A DNA stretch of 53,904 nucleotides from Rhodospirillaceae bacterium (GTDB lineage Bacteria > Pseudomonadota > Alphaproteobacteria > Puniceispirillales > Puniceispirillaceae), in contig PCBG01000004.1 in assembly GCA_002731315.1 (NCBI GenBank), forward strand, positions 56,125 to 110,028, written 5' to 3'. Positions 7,743-15,990 of this stretch are shown in pieces. Position 1 is the stretch's first letter. The number at the start of each line of letters is the position of its first letter. Below the pieces are notes generated by a model. It did not search any database and was not told the DNA's origin. It worked only from the letters and a program-made list of their open reading frames with translations. The position numbers and the translations under genes were made by a program.

Positions 7743-8761
7743 CTTTCCTTGCTGACCCCAGCTTCGGCGAAGGTTGCCATGCCATTATGTGTTGCCAGCG
7801 CGGCACGGACAATCATAGTGGCCACAGCAGCTCCGCTGGCCTCACCAAGGCGCATGCGCAGATCAAAGAAAGGCTGCATGCGAAGCGCTGAGGCCAGGCG
7901 AATATGGCCTGGTTCAGATGATAGATGAGAAATCATGCAGTGATCCAGCACGTCGAGCCGGTTGCCGGCCGTCAGGGCGGCAGCTGCCGCACTGGAAATG
8001 AAACCGTCAAGCATCACCGGAATGGACCGCATACGCGCCTCCAGCACCGCCCCAGCAATGGCGGCAAGTTCGCGTCCGCCATAAGCCGCCAGGAGGGCAA
8101 GCGGATCGTCAAAGTCTTCACCGTGACGGTCAATAGCTGCCTGGACAATCATTGCCTTGTGATTGACCCCCGCTATATCGAGCCCGGTCCCGGGACCAAC
8201 CCAGCCGCTGGCATTGCCACCAAATCGGCCCATGCTGATGGCGGCGGCACTGGTCGTATTGCCAATTCCCATCTCGCCAACAACCAGATAGTCACAATCA
8301 TCCGAAAGCGCGGCGGCACCAGTATTCATGGCATGGATAACCTCGTCAGGATCCATAGCTGGCCCAGTAGTGAAATCATTGGTTGGGCGGTTCAGATCAA
8401 GAGCCGTGACTGTGAGTGCGAGGCCGGCTTCTCGGCACAGCTGGTTAATGGCGGCACCCCCAGCTTCGAAATTCCAGACCATCTGCTGAGTCACTTCCTG
8501 AGGAAACGGACTTATACCCTGCTTGACGACGCCATGATTTCCGGCAAAGACAAGGCATTGCCCATGCGCGATGGCTGGCGTCAGAGTGGCCTGCCATGAC
8601 GCTATCCACAGTGCGATTTGTTCCAGCCTGCCAAGTGACCCCGGTGGTTTGGTCAGTTGATCCTGGCGTGTGGCAGCAGCGACGCGCGACGCGTCATCCG
8701 GTTGCGGCAGCTGGTCATATAGCTCATGGATATGATTTGCGGAAGAAAAGGACTGCATCAA
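7739..8761 (-). CDS. cobT: nicotinate-nucleotide-dimethylbenzimidazole phosphoribosyltransferase
   Basis: A 340-residue CobT that makes alpha-ribazole-5'-phosphate from nicotinate mononucleotide and the lower-ligand base. Visible family motifs are K-P-P-G-S-L-G-R-L-E near residue 40, VFAGNHGVV near 70, G-E-M-G-I-G-N-T-T-S-A near 160, MLDGFISSAA near 250 and, at the C-terminus, R-L-G-E-A-S-G-A-A containing the catalytic glutamate (the usual form is RLGEGSGAA). Two ATG codons in tandem (8761 and 8758) are possible starts, both with a weak AGG upstream. Its stop overlaps cobS, and cobU lies 48 bases upstream on the same strand. Confidence 0.96.
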   Translation of the reverse strand: MMQSFSSANHIHELYDQLPQPDDASRVAAATRQDQLTKPPGSLGRLEQIALWIASWQATLTPAIAHGQCLVFAGNHGVVKQGISPFPQEVTQQMVWNFEAGGAAINQLCREAGLALTVTALDLNRPTNDFTTGPAMDPDEVIHAMNTGAAALSDDCDYLVVGEMGIGNTTSAAAISMGRFGGNASGWVGPGTGLDIAGVNHKAMIVQAAIDRHGEDFDDPLALLAAYGGRELAAIAGAVLEARMRSIPVMLDGFISSAAAAALTAGNRLDVLDHCMISHLSSEPGHIRLASALRMQPFFDLRMRLGEASGAAVATMIVRAALATHNGMATFAEAGVSKER

Positions 8762-8809
8762 TACCTGCTTACGTCATTGCCCTTCAGAGCATCCTGATTC
8801 GGATATATC

Positions 8810-9334
8810 TTATGCCCGCGGTTTAATTTTGGATGCAATGCCCGCGACGACAAAAAATACTTCGTCTGCGCAGCTTGCGGCCGCCTGGCAAAGTCGGCCA
8901 TTTGCATCGCGAAACCTGCGCGAAAGCGCATTCTCCGGAATGATACCGAGCCCGGTTTCGCTCGCAACCATAATCACGGTACCGTTGGCAGACTGCAATG
9001 CAGAGACCAGGGATTCCTGCGCGCGGTAGACATCCATCTCCTTGACCAGAATGTTTGTGATCCAGACGCTCAGGCAATCAATGAGAAGGACCGCATCCGG
9101 CGAGTCGGCTGTTTCAATGGCGGCTGCCAAATTGACAGGAGATTCAACAAGCCGCCACTGAGCGCCGCGGCGTTCCTGATGCAGCGTGACACGGCCCGCC
9201 ATATCATCGTCGAAAATTTCTGCTGTGGCGATATAGGTTGCCTGTCCTCTGTCTGCCTTGGCCAGGGCCAGCTGTTCGGCAAAGGCAGATTTACCTGATC
9301 GGGCGCCACCAATCACAAAATGGAGCGAGGCCAT
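8810..9334 (-). CDS. cobU: bifunctional adenosylcobinamide kinase / adenosylcobinamide-phosphate guanylyltransferase
   Basis: A 174-residue CobU/CobP enzyme that phosphorylates adenosylcobinamide and adds GMP to give adenosylcobinamide-GDP. The P-loop G9-G-A-R-S-G-K-S16 is at the N-terminus. TYIATAEIFDDDM and H-x-E-R-R follow, then LIDCLSVW and the SETGLGIIPENALSRRFRD motif near the C-terminus. Length fits the family (about 170-185). It is the first gene of the cobU-T-S-C operon, so its promoter should lie in the 181-base gap shared with the divergent MttB-family gene. Confidence 0.96.
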   Translation of the reverse strand: MASLHFVIGGARSGKSAFAEQLALAKADRGQATYIATAEIFDDDMAGRVTLHQERRGAQWRLVESPVNLAAAIETADSPDAVLLIDCLSVWITNILVKEMDVYRAQESLVSALQSANGTVIMVASETGLGIIPENALSRRFRDANGRLCQAAASCADEVFFVVAGIASKIKPRA

Positions 9335-9352
9335 ACGCTAATTCCCTTACCG

Positions 9353-9365
9353 GCGTCTAAGACGC
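9353..9365. promoter_or_regulatory. short perfect palindrome in the cobU/MttB divergent promoter gap
   Basis: GCGTCT-A-AGACGC is a 13-base perfect inverted repeat located 18 bases upstream of the cobU start in the gap shared by cobU and the MttB-family gene. It could be a regulator operator or a small hairpin in the cobU leader. No conserved B12-box sequence was seen in the gap on either strand. Confidence 0.3.
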
Positions 9366-9515
9366 AGACGTCATATCAGTTTTAACAAAGATTGCCACGT
9401 GTAAACTGTCTGCCCCATTCCGCTGGATCCATGACCAATTCAGAGCAGCGACTGTCACTTTCAGAACGTTGAAGACAATAAGGGCTGTTACGGTCAAACC
9501 GATTTGGGAGGTGTC

Positions 9516-11084
9516 ATGGATAACCAAAATGACAGGCATGAAGGCGGTGGCGGGCGCGGCCGCCGACGGCGTCGCGGCGGCCAGCTGAAAACACCCTTTC
9601 TGGCAAGCCAGCTCGATTGGGCAGAAGCTATCTTTCTCGACTCAGCGACAGAACCACTCGATGCTGACGGTGTTGAGGCCATCCACGATGCAAGCATGCG
9701 TATTCTGGAGGAAACAGGAATCCTGTTCATGAATCAGGATGCCCTTACCATCCTTCGGGGTGCCGGTTGTGATGTTAATATGGACAGCCAGACTGTGCGT
9801 ATGGACCGCGATTTTGTGATGGCCGCCGTTGACAAGGCGCCGGCCCAATTCACGATCACGCCGCGCAATCCGCAGCGCGAAATCACCCTTGGCGGATGTT
9901 ATTTCAATTTTGGACAGGTGGCGTCCGCACCAAATGTGATGGATCTCGACAAAGGGCGCCGCGTTGGCACACGTGCCGATTTCCAGAATTTCCTGCGATT
10001 GTCGCAAAGTTTCAATTGCATCCATTTCAACAGCGGCTATCCGGTTGAGCCGATCGACATTCACGCGTCAGTGCGGCATCTAGATGCGATCAGCGACATG
10101 CTGACGCTGACGGATAAGGTGGTTCACGCCTATTCTCTTGGAGCAGAACGTATCGAAGATGCAATGGAAATGGTGCGCATCGTAGCCGGCCTTGATGATG
10201 CCGATTTCGAATCGAGGCCACATATGTTCACCAATATCAACTCATCATCGCCGCTGAAACATGACTGGCCAATGCTGGATGGAGCGATGCGGGCGGCACG
10301 GCGCGGCCAGGCAATTGTTGTGTCTCCTTTTACCCTTGCCGGGGCCATGGCACCTGTGACGTTGGCGGGCGCCATTGCGCAGCAGAATGCTGAGGGGCTG
10401 GCGGCCATTGCCTTGTTGCAGCACGTGCGTGCCGGCACGCCGGTTGTATACGGGGCTTTCACCAGCAATGTGGATATGAAATCTGGTGCTCCTGCTTTTG
10501 GGACGCCGGAATATGTGCGGGCTATGCAAATGTCCGGACAGATGGCACGATATTATAGTTTGCCGTTCCGTGCTTCAAACGCCAATGCGGCAAATGCGCC
10601 GGATGCGCAAGCAATGTGGGAATCGGTGATGTCATTGCATGGCAGCCTCTCCGGCCACGCCAATATGGTCTATCATGCTGCCGGCTGGATGGAGGGTGGT
10701 TTGTCTGCCAGCTTCGAAAAATTCGTGATTGATTGCGAGGTACTGCAACAATTTATCTATGTCAACAAGCCCATCTCGGTCGGGCAGGATGATCTGGCTC
10801 TTGATGCGATCGCCGAAGTTGGCCCTTTCGGAAATTTTTTTGGAGCAGATCACACAAAGTCCCGTTATCGCGATGCCTTTTATGCGCCGCTTCTATCAGA
10901 CTGGCGTAATTTTGAAAGCTGGGAGCAGGCGGGTGCTGTCTGGACGCATGACCGTGCCAATACCGCCTGGAAACGCATTCTCGAGGATTATGAAGCCCCA
11001 CCGATGGATACCGCAATCGCAGAGGAACTTTCGGCCTTTGTTGAACGCCGCAGAGCGGAAGGTGGCGCGCCTACAGATTTCTGA
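9516..11084 (+). CDS. MttB-family (trimethylamine methyltransferase-like) corrinoid methyltransferase, non-pyrrolysine
   Basis: A 522-residue member of the COG5598/MttB family, which transfers a methyl group from a quaternary or tertiary amine to a corrinoid protein. The N-terminus is Gly/Arg-rich (GGGGRGRRRRRGG), as in many marine bacterial members. The core shows V-E-A-I-H-D-A-S-M-R-I-L-E-E-T-G, an N-F-G region near 130, MFTNINSSSPL near 235 and VVSPFTLAGAMAPVTLAGAIAQQNAE near 270. There is no in-frame stop in the body, so no pyrrolysine codon is used and trimethylamine itself is less likely than a betaine-like substrate (inference from characterised MtgB-type enzymes). The ATG at 9516 has GGGAGG at 9506-9511. 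No corrinoid-binding partner protein or reductive activator is in the window. Confidence 0.86.
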   Translation: MDNQNDRHEGGGGRGRRRRRGGQLKTPFLASQLDWAEAIFLDSATEPLDADGVEAIHDASMRILEETGILFMNQDALTILRGAGCDVNMDSQTVRMDRDFVMAAVDKAPAQFTITPRNPQREITLGGCYFNFGQVASAPNVMDLDKGRRVGTRADFQNFLRLSQSFNCIHFNSGYPVEPIDIHASVRHLDAISDMLTLTDKVVHAYSLGAERIEDAMEMVRIVAGLDDADFESRPHMFTNINSSSPLKHDWPMLDGAMRAARRGQAIVVSPFTLAGAMAPVTLAGAIAQQNAEGLAAIALLQHVRAGTPVVYGAFTSNVDMKSGAPAFGTPEYVRAMQMSGQMARYYSLPFRASNANAANAPDAQAMWESVMSLHGSLSGHANMVYHAAGWMEGGLSASFEKFVIDCEVLQQFIYVNKPISVGQDDLALDAIAEVGPFGNFFGADHTKSRYRDAFYAPLLSDWRNFESWEQAGAVWTHDRANTAWKRILEDYEAPPMDTAIAEELSAFVERRRAEGGAPTDF

Positions 11085-11112
11085 GATAGTACATGATGCG
11101 TAGGATCTGGGA

Positions 11113-12126
11113 TCAGTATAGTGCGCCGGCCGCAAGCGCCTTTTCAAACATGACAGCGTCGGTGTTGCCGCCTGATACAACTGCAACCGCACAGGTCGTA
11201 TTTTTGGGCAACCGCCCGTCAAGGGCAGCGGCAAGCGCAACTGATCCCCCAGGTTCAGCCACCAATTTCAGATGTTTGAAGGCCGTGGCCATGGTCCGCA
11301 GCACTAGCGCGTCACTTACCGCAAAACCACCTGCCAGAGTATGGCGGTTGATGGCAAAGGTCATTTCCCCGGGTTGCGGGGTTACAACAGCATCGCAGAT
11401 GGACCGGTTGCCGGGCGCCACCGTTTCGCGGTTGCCACTGGAAAGCGAGCGAATGGTGTCGTCAAAATCTTCAGGCTCAGCGGCCCAGACATCTGTGGCG
11501 GGCAACATCTCGGTTATCGCAAGGCTGGTACCGGCAATCAACCCGCCGCCGCCACAGCAGACGATGACGTGATCAGGACTGATACCGATTTCAGCACATT
11601 GTTCAACAATCTCAAGACCAACTGTGCCCTGTCCGGCGATGACCCGAGGATCTTCAAAAGGGGCGATAAGGGTGGCTCCGGTCTGAGCAGCGATAGAGGC
11701 CCCGATTTCCTCGCGGCTCTCGGTGTAGCGGTCATATGTCACGACATGACCACCATACGCGGCAGTCCCCTCTATCTTCATCTTCGGCGCATCCTCAGGC
11801 ATAACTATTGTGGCCTTCATACCGCGCAATGATGCGGCGCGTGCAACTGCCTGAGCGTGATTTCCGCTGGAAAAGGCCACCACATCAGCAACCGATTCAT
11901 CAAGGCTCATCACCGCATTGGTGGCACCCCGCAATTTAAATGACCCTGTATGTTGCAGACATTCAGGCTTCACTAGCAGGCGAAAGCCCAGGGCATCATT
12001 CAGACGTGGTGCCTCCAGCAGCGGTGTGCGGACAACATGGCTGGAAATGCGCGCTGCAGCGTCGCTAATAGCATCAAGTGTAATTGTTGCAGCAATTTCG
12101 ATCGGGTCTAGCTGATGGTTCATCAT
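11113..12126 (-). CDS. threonine/serine dehydratase family PLP enzyme (no ACT domain)
   Basis: A 337-residue fold-type II pyridoxal-phosphate enzyme. The Schiff-base lysine is K64 in GSFKLRGA. The substrate-binding FSSGNHAQAVA follows near 90, and the phosphate-binding tetraglycine CGGGGLIAG lies near 188. It lacks the C-terminal regulatory domain present in the ilvA gene at 26794-28020. Members act on serine, threonine, 3-hydroxyaspartate or related beta-hydroxy amino acids, and some are racemases. Sequence alone does not choose between these. GGGA lies about six bases before the first of two tandem ATGs. It converges with the MttB-family gene (28-base gap) and is divergent from dapA. Confidence 0.85.
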   Translation of the reverse strand: MMNHQLDPIEIAATITLDAISDAAARISSHVVRTPLLEAPRLNDALGFRLLVKPECLQHTGSFKLRGATNAVMSLDESVADVVAFSSGNHAQAVARAASLRGMKATIVMPEDAPKMKIEGTAAYGGHVVTYDRYTESREEIGASIAAQTGATLIAPFEDPRVIAGQGTVGLEIVEQCAEIGISPDHVIVCCGGGGLIAGTSLAITEMLPATDVWAAEPEDFDDTIRSLSSGNRETVAPGNRSICDAVVTPQPGEMTFAINRHTLAGGFAVSDALVLRTMATAFKHLKLVAEPGGSVALAAALDGRLPKNTTCAVAVVSGGNTDAVMFEKALAAGALY

Positions 12127-12202
12127 GGTTCCCGGTGCATGTTAACAGATGGGATTAGCTTACATGCAGTGTATGTCATTCAGCAAGAAAACGGCCAGTA
12201 TA

Positions 12203-12234
12203 AAGCCTGCTTGTGTTTGTTCTCCCGCAGGCTT
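12203..12234 (+). promoter_or_regulatory. 8-bp inverted repeat upstream of dapA
   Basis: AAGCCTGC (12203-12210) and GCAGGCTT (12227-12234) are perfect complements around a 16-base loop, followed on the plus strand by ATTTT. It lies 36 bases before the dapA ATG and downstream of a TATAAA (12199-12204) that overlaps the left arm. It could be an operator in the dapA promoter, or an attenuator/terminator-like hairpin in the leader. No known lysine riboswitch core is visible and the gap is too short for one. Confidence 0.4.
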
Positions 12235-12269
12235 ATTTTGGGCGCCTTGACGATAGATGAGACTTGATC

Positions 12270-13172
12270 ATGACAACCGAAAAGCTTGCACCGCGGTTCC
12301 GCGGGTCTTACACCGCGCTAATCACGCCATTTTTCGATGACGAAATTGATGAGGCTGCCTTTCGAAAACTCGTCGATTTCCAGATTGAAAACGGTACGCA
12401 TGGGCTGGTGCCGGTCGGCACGACTGGTGAATCCCCGACCTTGTCGCATGAGGAACATGACAGGGTGGTTGCGATCTGCATCGAACAGGCGGCCGGACGG
12501 GTGCCGGTTGTTGCTGGTGCGGGGTCAAACAACACGAACGAGGCGGTACGCCTTGCCAAACATGGCGCGGCGGCTGGTGCAGACGGTGTTTTGATTGTCA
12601 GCCCCTATTACAACAAGCCAACGCAGGAAGGGCTGTTCCAGCATTTCAGCGCTGTTGCCTATGCTGTGGATGTCCCGGTCATTGTCTATGACATCCCTGG
12701 TCGGTCTATTGTGCGTGTAGCCGATGAAACACTTGTCCGGCTGAACGCGGCGCATGCCCATATTTGCGGGATCAAGGATGCCACTTCCGAAGTCGGTCGG
12801 CCCCCACGGATTCGCAATGCTCTTGGCGCAGGGTTTGCACAGCTTTCAGGTGAGGACGCCACAACGCTGCCTTACCTGGCTGGCGGCGGGCATGGGGCGA
12901 TTTCAGTGACATCCAACATTGCGCCACGACTGATGGCAGATATGCATAATGCCTGGCAAGCTGGCGATATTGCGACAGCGCAGGATATCAACGCACGGAT
13001 AATCGACCTGCATGATGCGATGTTCTGCGAGGCCAGCCCGGGTCCGGTTAAATATGCTGCAAGTCTTCTTGGTATCTGTAGTGCACAAACCCGGCTGCCA
13101 TTGTGCGAGATCGCTGACAGCAGCAAGGCACAGGTTGAGGCGGCGCTACGCGGTGCCGGACTGATTAACTAA
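12270..13172 (+). CDS. dapA: 4-hydroxy-tetrahydrodipicolinate synthase
   Basis: A 300-residue DapA that condenses pyruvate with aspartate semialdehyde in the lysine and peptidoglycan (diaminopimelate) pathway. Motifs are [10 protein letters not shown] at the N-terminus, GTTGESPTL near 45, [11 protein letters not shown] near 110, YDIPGRS near 135 containing the proton-shuttle tyrosine, and the Schiff-base lysine in CGIKDATSE near 165. The ATG at 12270 is favoured over an in-frame TTG two codons earlier. The smpB gene follows after 44 bases, an order common in alphaproteobacteria. Confidence 0.97.
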   Translation: MTTEKLAPRFRGSYTALITPFFDDEIDEAAFRKLVDFQIENGTHGLVPVGTTGESPTLSHEEHDRVVAICIEQAAGRVPVVAGAGSNNTNEAVRLAKHGAAAGADGVLIVSPYYNKPTQEGLFQHFSAVAYAVDVPVIVYDIPGRSIVRVADETLVRLNAAHAHICGIKDATSEVGRPPRIRNALGAGFAQLSGEDATTLPYLAGGGHGAISVTSNIAPRLMADMHNAWQAGDIATAQDINARIIDLHDAMFCEASPGPVKYAASLLGICSAQTRLPLCEIADSSKAQVEAALRGAGLIN

Positions 13173-13186
13173 CCAGCCCCTATTTA

Positions 13187-13201
13187 ACGGCAGGGTGCCG
13201 T
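13187..13201 (+). other. stem-loop between dapA and smpB
   Basis: ACGGCA (13187-13192) and TGCCGT (13196-13201) form a perfect 6-bp stem with a GGG loop, 15 bases before the smpB ATG. There is no T run after it. It may influence smpB translation or mark processing between the two genes. Confidence 0.35.
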
Positions 13202-13216
13202 GCAGAAAGCAGACCC

Positions 13217-13684
13217 ATGGCCAAGGGACATATCACCACAGGGCGTATTGCCGAAAATCGCAAGGCACGTCACGAATATGAGGTACAGGAGCAGATAGAG
13301 GCTGGCCTTGTTCTGCGCGGCAGCGAGGTTAAATCCTTGCGTACAGGCCGAGCCACCATCGCCGAATCCCATGCCGGCGAGGATCGCGGACGGCTGATGC
13401 TGTTTAACGCTAATATTCCGATCTATGAGGCGTCACGCGACAATCACGAGCCGCGCCGGCCAAGAGAATTGCTCGTCAAGGCGCGTGAAAGAAACAAATT
13501 GCTAGGGCTGATTCGGCGCGAGGGCATGACTCTCGTGCCGTTGGTGCTCTATTTCAATGACCGTGGTATTGCCAAAATCCAGATTGGACTTGCCAAAGGT
13601 CGCCGCAAGCAGGACAAGCGGCAGGCGGCGCGTGATCGCGACTGGAACCGGAATAAGGCGCGTCTGTTGCGGGATAAGAACTAG
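13217..13684 (+). CDS. smpB: SsrA (tmRNA)-binding protein
   Basis: A 155-residue SmpB, the partner of tmRNA in rescuing stalled ribosomes. The N-terminus shows [12 protein letters not shown] and a [13 protein letters not shown] segment near 35-45. A central [13 protein letters not shown] and a basic C-terminal tail ([17 protein letters not shown]) complete the pattern. Length matches the family. It ends in a TAG sharing bases with the stop of the convergent uracil-DNA glycosylase gene. The tmRNA gene itself is not in the window. Confidence 0.97.
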   Translation: MAKGHITTGRIAENRKARHEYEVQEQIEAGLVLRGSEVKSLRTGRATIAESHAGEDRGRLMLFNANIPIYEASRDNHEPRRPRELLVKARERNKLLGLIRREGMTLVPLVLYFNDRGIAKIQIGLAKGRRKQDKRQAARDRDWNRNKARLLRDKN

Positions 13685-14325
13685 GCTTTGCCCGTAACCA
13701 GCTGCTGCATGACGGCAGTGAACATGGCATCTGTTAGCCGTCCTGTCTGGGTGTTGTAGCGCGAACAATGATAGGAGCTGACTAGGCGAAGGCGGCTTCC
13801 CTCATGAATGACATTGTGCTGCCCACCATGGCGGAATGGGTGCGCAGACAGTTTTTGGTCAAGACAATGCAAGGCGGCACAATGGGCCTGTTTGCCGAGG
13901 GCGAATATGGTTTCCAGTCGAGGCATAGCCTTGATTTCACGCCGCAAGAACAACCGGCAATTGGCGAGCTCGCTGGCTACCGGTTTGTTGTCTGGAGGTA
14001 AACAGCGGACGGCATTTGTTATCCGTGCACCATGCAGGCTGATATCGTCATCTGCATCGGCACTATAAGTGCCACTTGCTAGTGCAAATCGGGCCAGCAT
14101 GTCAAACAGATAGGCGCCCGCGCCGTCACCCGTGAAAGGGCGCCCGGTTCGATTGCCACCGCGCAGGCCAGGCGCCAGGCCAATGATCAGGATGCTTGCA
14201 TCCAGAGTACCTAAAGAGTCAACCGGAGCATTGTGCCACTCGGGAAAGTCGATGCGGCATTTGCGGCGCAGGGCAACCAGCCGCGGGCAGCGGCGGCAAC
14301 CGGGTTTGGGCGGTGATAAAGCCAT
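13681..14325 (-). CDS. family 5 uracil-DNA glycosylase (UdgB-like)
   Basis: About 214 residues. It resembles type-5 uracil-DNA glycosylases: an N-terminal iron-sulfur cysteine set (PGCRRCPRL, with further cysteines at about 22 and in the C-terminal half), the glycosylase motif [23 protein letters not shown] near 70-90, [14 protein letters not shown] near 125 and a C-terminal [13 protein letters not shown]. The enzyme excises uracil or other deaminated bases. I take the ATG at 14325 because it follows the NYN-gene stop. The open frame extends to 14430, where it would overlap that gene. Its stop overlaps the smpB stop on the other strand. It is probably co-transcribed with the NYN gene 31 bases upstream. 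Confidence 0.83.
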   Translation of the reverse strand: MALSPPKPGCRRCPRLVALRRKCRIDFPEWHNAPVDSLGTLDASILIIGLAPGLRGGNRTGRPFTGDGAGAYLFDMLARFALASGTYSADADDDISLHGARITNAVRCLPPDNKPVASELANCRLFLRREIKAMPRLETIFALGKQAHCAALHCLDQKLSAHPFRHGGQHNVIHEGSRLRLVSSYHCSRYNTQTGRLTDAMFTAVMQQLVTGKA

Positions 14326-14356
14326 CCAAAATTGCCCTGTTCTCGTAAGTTGTTCT

Positions 14357-14941
14357 TCAGTCGTCGGTATTCTCGTCGGAAGACTGTTGATCGTCTGCCG
14401 CCGGCCGTGGCGGCCGCGTAATGAACTCACGAATATGTTCCATCTCGATGAAGTTATCGGCCATGCGGCGTAAGGAATCGGCTACCATCGGTGGCGACGT
14501 GCGTGTTGTGGAAACAACCGAAACGCGGACGCCGCTGCTCTGCACATCTTCAAGAAGACGGCAGAAATCACCATCACCTGAAAACAGGATGGCATGGTCA
14601 ATATGCGGAGCGAGGCGAAGCATATCGAGTGCAATTTCCATATCCATGTTCCCTTTGACACGACGCTTGCCGGTCTCGGGGTCGGTGAATTCACGCGTCA
14701 ACTTGCTGATCACCGAATAGCCGTTATAATCCAGCCAGTCTATCAACGGCCGTAACGGTGAATATTCCTGATCCTCGGGAAGGGCGGTGTAATAGCACAC
14801 CCGCAACAGATTGGTGTCTTGGGTGAAATAGGCACGCATTCGCGCGTAATCGATATCCATGCCGAGTGCGCGTGCGGTTGCATAAAAGTTTGAGCCGTCG
14901 ATAAAAATGACGGTCTTTTCACGAAGTTGGGTTATTGACAT
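14357..14941 (-). CDS. NYN-domain (LabA/DUF88-like) putative ribonuclease
   Basis: A 194-residue NYN-domain protein of the PIN-like nuclease superfamily. The first catalytic aspartate is in VIFIDGSNFYATAR near residue 15. A central K-G-N-M-D-M-E-I-A-L-D-M segment carries the next acidic residues near 100, and ILFSGDGDFCRLLEDVQSSGVRV near 120 carries the remaining ones. The C-terminal tail is acidic and disordered (DDQQSSDENTDD). Members cleave RNA in processing or turnover; this subgroup has no well-established target. It is divergent from folK across a 311-base gap and followed on its own strand by the uracil-DNA glycosylase gene. Confidence 0.88.
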   Translation of the reverse strand: MSITQLREKTVIFIDGSNFYATARALGMDIDYARMRAYFTQDTNLLRVCYYTALPEDQEYSPLRPLIDWLDYNGYSVISKLTREFTDPETGKRRVKGNMDMEIALDMLRLAPHIDHAILFSGDGDFCRLLEDVQSSGVRVSVVSTTRTSPPMVADSLRRMADNFIEMEHIREFITRPPRPAADDQQSSDENTDD

Positions 14942-15252
14942 GTTATCTACCTGAAAAATATATGGGTAAAAATAATTTGATTCTGAATTCGGTTGTGAAC
15001 CTATGCCCTCTATTTATGCCATATCTGCTTAAAGCAACCTACAAAATATTTACTAGAAGTGAACATAATGCCTGTTTTTTGCATCTCGTTTAGAAATGCG
15101 AATTTCAACGGATTTATGGCGACTTTGCGAAGATGTCTTGCCAAGATCACACTGCCAATATCGCACTGCCGAGAGCAAGACGTGTGCGTAATTGCCGTGG
15201 CTTTGGTTTAATACGCTTTGGTCATGTTGGTACGATCAGGGAGTGAACTGTT
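14942..15252. other. largest non-coding gap (311 bases): hairpin and direct repeat, no gene found
   Basis: Divergent promoter region between the NYN gene and folK. It contains an imperfect hairpin at 15087-15110: CGTT pairs with AACG, a 2-base bulge follows, then GAAAT pairs with ATTTC around a GCGA (GNRA-type) tetraloop. It also holds a CACTGCC direct repeat at 15150-15156 and 15164-15170 (14-base spacing). The left part is noticeably A/T-rich, as expected of a promoter. I found no open frame, tRNA or convincing -35/-10 pair. Confidence 0.4.
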
Positions 15253-15750
15253 TTGTCTCGTGTCTTTTTGGGTATTGGCGGCAATCTTGTGCCAGAAGGT
15301 TATGATTCGGTACGTGCCGGTTGTGATGCGGCTGTCGAGCAGCTTGCGACATTCGGCTTTGCCGATCTCGCACTCTCACCATGGTATGAAACTGCTCCTG
15401 TGCCCGTTTCAGGCCAGCCTTGGTATATTAATGCGGTAATATCAGCCACAACATCTATGCCACCGCATGTCGCGCTGGCTGCCATGCATGTTATCGAGGC
15501 TGATCTTGGACGTGTCCGCGGTGTGCGCAATGCAGCGCGGGTGCTTGATATTGATCTTTTGGATTATAACGGGATCGTTTTGCAATCTGATGAGATCACG
15601 CTGCCGCATCCGCGCATGCATCAGCGTGCTTTTGTATTGCTGCCACTTAGAGACCTTGCCCCGGACTGGGTACACCCTTTGCTAAGACAGGGGCTGGAGC
15701 GTCTGATTGCTGCTCTGCCGCCGGATCAGGAGATCCGCAGGGCTGAATAA
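15253..15750 (+). CDS. folK: 2-amino-4-hydroxy-6-hydroxymethyldihydropteridine pyrophosphokinase
   Basis: A 165-residue FolK (HPPK), which transfers pyrophosphate from ATP to the pterin alcohol in folate synthesis. It begins SRVFLGIGGNL, has S-P-W-Y-E-T-A-P-V near 45 and Q-P-W-Y-I-N-A-V near 57, the RVLDIDLLDYNG segment containing the metal-binding D-x-D near 97, and L-P-H-P-R-M-H-Q-R-A-F-V-L-L-P-L near 118. The start is a TTG with GGGAG upstream. No folP or folB neighbour is present. It sits between the NYN gene and rpoZ. Confidence 0.95.
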   Translation: MSRVFLGIGGNLVPEGYDSVRAGCDAAVEQLATFGFADLALSPWYETAPVPVSGQPWYINAVISATTSMPPHVALAAMHVIEADLGRVRGVRNAARVLDIDLLDYNGIVLQSDEITLPHPRMHQRAFVLLPLRDLAPDWVHPLLRQGLERLIAALPPDQEIRRAE

Positions 15751-15990
15751 TATTTGAAGCTAACAGGCTACCCATTTGTAAAAGGCGAAGGCCCTGTGCC
15801 GTGACGAGGCATCTTATCGAAGACTTTGTTGATAAATGACAGTGGTCTATAGGTCTGTTTGGCTTGCACAGACGCTCTAATTAAGCTACACCGTGCGTGA
15901 TTTTAAATAAGAAAACTGCGATTGACTACTGTCTACTTCGCGACGAGGTGGAGCAGTTTGTTGCCGGCACCGCCTTTCGGGAGACCTCTG

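Noticed and set aside
9335..9515. Possible cobalamin riboswitch upstream of cobU.
   Set aside because: The gap is only 181 bases and neither strand shows the conserved B12 box or the core sequence; only a short palindrome is present.
15751..15990. Search for a gene or tRNA between folK and rpoZ.
   Set aside because: No open frame with a start and ribosome-binding site, and no tRNA-like fold, was seen. A possible TTGCAC element lacks a matching -10.
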